In this document: positions 62,643 through 64,000 of the stretch, one piece after another
Numbering within the stretch: the stretch's first letter is position 1
Layout: every line of letters begins with the position of its first letter
Assembly (NCBI RefSeq): GCF_016889425.1
Contig: NZ_CP069513.1
Span: 1,736,001 to 1,800,000 of the forward strand
Reading direction: 5' to 3'
DNA: 64,000 bases
DNA from: Corynebacterium amycolatum
GTDB taxonomy: Bacteria; Actinomycetota; Actinomycetes; Mycobacteriales; Mycobacteriaceae
The notes under the pieces: generated by a model
Told to the model about the DNA's origin: nothing
Databases searched by the model: none
Seen by the model: the letters and a program-made list of their open reading frames with translations, nothing else
Translations under genes and position numbers: made by a program

Positions 62643-63403
62643 CGGGGCATCTTCCGCCAAATCCAGCGAGGAGTCAGATGCGTGGCACGGGCGAGCAACG
62701 CCAGTTTCCGTGGCACCCAGACATGGGGCTTCCGGCCATCGAAGGCGGTGACGGCGGCCTCAGCGACCTCGGCGGGGCGCGAAGACATCGGCGCCGGCTT
62801 CATGCCTTCGGTCATGCGGCCGATGACGAAGCCCGGCCGGACGATTGTCAGCTGAATATGGCTGCCGTGCAGGCGGTCCTGCATGCCTTGGAGGAAACCG
62901 TCGAGGCCGGCCTTCGCCGAACCGTAGACATAGTTGGCGCGGCGCACGCGGGTGCCTGCGATAGAGGAAAAGGCCATGATGCGGCCCGCGACCTTGTCGC
63001 GCACAGGCAGTTTGCCGGCGGCGATGTCGGACTCCATGCGCGCGACAATCTCTGTGAGAATCGATGCCTGAGCCGTGAAGTCGGTGTGAATGACCGCCGC
63101 CGCAGCCTCCCCGGACTCTTCACACTTCTGCTGATTGCCGAGGATGCCGAACGCGACAATCACCGTGTCGATGGGACCGTGCTGCCAGGCGTGCTCAACG
63201 AACTGGCGGTGTGCGGCGATGTCATCGGCATCAAAGTGGATGCGATGCACCGCGACAGCACCGGCGTCGATGAGGCGTCCGGCAATGCCGTCGAGTGCCT
63301 CAGTGCGGCGCGCGGCGAGCGTGAAGGTGTTGTGATTGGCCAGCCGCGCGGCAACTTCCCCGCCGATTTCGCTGGTGGCACCAAGAACGAGTACGTGTCC
63401 CAT
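62639..63403 (-). CDS. Short-chain dehydrogenase/reductase (Rv2073c-like)
   Basis: The 254-residue SDR starts MGHVLVLGATSEIGGEVAAR (NAD(P)-binding G-x3-G-x-G variant). It has DTVIVAFGILGNQQ and the catalytic Ser, Tyr and Lys in IMAFSSIAGTRVRRANYVYG followed by SAKAG. After the cofactor loop, VRPGFVIGRMTEG follows, and a basic Trp-rich C terminus. The fold resembles DprE2-type reductases, and an SDR in this place beside cobL is also found in M. tuberculosis (Rv2073c). Whether it works on corrinoids or on a cell-wall sugar is not known. The ATGA overlap couples it to cobL. Confidence 0.85.
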   Translation of the reverse strand: MGHVLVLGATSEIGGEVAARLANHNTFTLAARRTEALDGIAGRLIDAGAVAVHRIHFDADDIAAHRQFVEHAWQHGPIDTVIVAFGILGNQQKCEESGEAAAAVIHTDFTAQASILTEIVARMESDIAAGKLPVRDKVAGRIMAFSSIAGTRVRRANYVYGSAKAGLDGFLQGMQDRLHGSHIQLTIVRPGFVIGRMTEGMKPAPMSSRPAEVAEAAVTAFDGRKPHVWVPRKLALLARATHLTPRWIWRKMPR

Positions 63404-63434
63404 GCGCTAGAAAAACCTTTCCTCTAAACTTCGA

Positions 63435-64000
63435 TTAGACGGTAATCAAATCGTGCGGACCGTTATTGACCGATTCGCCGCCATCTTCGGTGACAATGAT
63501 GATGTCCTCCAGGCGCATACCGAATTCGCCCGGCAGGTACACGCCCGGCTCCACCGAAAACGCCATGCCCGGCTCAAGTGCAAGCTCATTGCCAGCCATA
63601 ATGAACGGCTCTTCATGGGTGGACAGGCCAATGCCATGACCAGTGCGGTGAATGAAGTACTCGCCGTAGCCCGCAGCGGTGAGGCTATTGCGCGCAATCG
63701 CATCAATCTCTGCAGCCGTCACACCCGGGCGAACCGCTGCTACAGCAGCTTCCTGAGCCTTCCGCAGGGCCGCCCACGCTGCGGTTTCCTTCTCCCCCGG
63801 CTTGCCGACGACATAGGTGCGCGTGCAATCGGAGTGGTAGCCGAGCGGCAAGGTGCCTCCGATATCGATGACCACCACGTCGCCGTCCTCGATGACGCGG
63901 TTGGAGAAATCGTGGTGCGGATTAGCACCATTTTCAGCCGAGCCGACAATGACGAAGTCAATGGCGACATGGCCTTCCTCCAGGATGGCTGCCGAAATCT
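63435..64000 (-). CDS. pepQ: M24 family Xaa-Pro peptidase, C-terminal part (cut by window edge)
   Basis: The reading frame is open from the window end to the stop at 63435, about 188 codons; the start lies outside. It carries the five metal ligands of the pita-bread fold: Asp in VVVIDIGGTLPL, Asp in GYHSDCTRTYVVG, His in HRTGHGIGLSTHEEPF, Glu in MAFSVEPGVYLPGEF and Glu in GMRLEDIIIVTEDGG. It therefore binds two metal ions and cleaves Xaa-Pro bonds, probably as a dipeptidase or aminopeptidase P. Its place near the cob/SDR genes mirrors Rv2089c in M. tuberculosis. Confidence 0.9.
   Translation of the reverse strand, partial: ISAAILEEGHVAIDFVIVGSAENGANPHHDFSNRVIEDGDVVVIDIGGTLPLGYHSDCTRTYVVGKPGEKETAAWAALRKAQEAAVAAVRPGVTAAEIDAIARNSLTAAGYGEYFIHRTGHGIGLSTHEEPFIMAGNELALEPGMAFSVEPGVYLPGEFGMRLEDIIIVTEDGGESVNNGPHDLITV

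Overview
The window is chromosomal DNA from a high-GC actinobacterium, almost certainly a Corynebacterium. The lines of evidence are an OdhI/GarA FHA protein with the corynebacterial ETTSVF phosphorylation segment, RbpA next to ppm1 and lnt, SecA2, and a gene order that follows the Corynebacterium/Mycobacterium backbone in several blocks: pyrG-nudix-xerD-parA-scpA-scpB-rluB-cmk/der; secA2-odhI-merR-bifunctional nuclease-merR; rbpA-ppm1-lnt-fxsA; and the cob genes followed by an SDR and an M24 peptidase. The species was not determined. No prophage, complete insertion sequence or CRISPR array was seen.

Layout. 1-3.5 kb: a cut-off lipoprotein gene, a secreted lipase, a LURP-one/scramblase-like protein, a DJ-1/PfpI protein and a small DUF4177-like protein. 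3.5-17 kb: a forward housekeeping block for pyrimidine synthesis (pyrG), nucleotide clean-up, chromosome dimer resolution and segregation (xerD, ParA-like, scpA, scpB), biotin synthesis (bioA, bioD), rRNA pseudouridylation (rluB) and a Cmk-Der fusion. It is interrupted at 9.4-11.1 kb by a solitary AbiEi-type/PD-(D/E)XK-type gene bracketed by two near-identical 74-bp palindromes. 17-24.5 kb: a PASTA membrane protein, tRNA-Pro(GGG), rraA, secA2, odhI and two MerR regulators flanking a bifunctional nuclease. 24.5-34.3 kb: a reverse-strand block with a VWA/solute-binding protein, two CNNM/CBS membrane proteins, a DEAD-box helicase, a ThiD-TenA fusion and gnd. 34.4-46 kb: a thioesterase, type II NADH dehydrogenase, a CFA-synthase-like protein with a degenerate SAM motif, a flavoprotein, an Lrp-type RAM protein, tpx, a second CNNM/CBS pair, YceI, a zinc-finger protein and rbpA.

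46-49.5 kb holds the polyprenol-phosphate-mannose/lipoprotein acylation block (ppm1, lnt, fxsA). 49.6-62.6 kb holds most of an aerobic-type corrin ring pathway: cobN behind a cobalamin riboswitch, cobG, cobH and cobIJ on the plus strand, and cobK, cobM and cobL on the minus strand. A secretory lipase and a small AT-rich cassette lie inside the cob region. The cassette carries a disrupted secreted-protein gene and a two-helix membrane protein. The window ends in an M24 peptidase (pepQ type) that runs off the edge.

The most unusual items are the palindrome-bracketed AbiEi/nuclease-like locus, a 13-bp tandem repeat between xerD and the ParA-like gene, the broken secreted-protein gene with a downstream overlapping membrane protein in the cob cluster, two parallel CNNM gene pairs, the CFA-like enzyme without a recognisable SAM loop, and several start codons placed as expected for leaderless transcripts.
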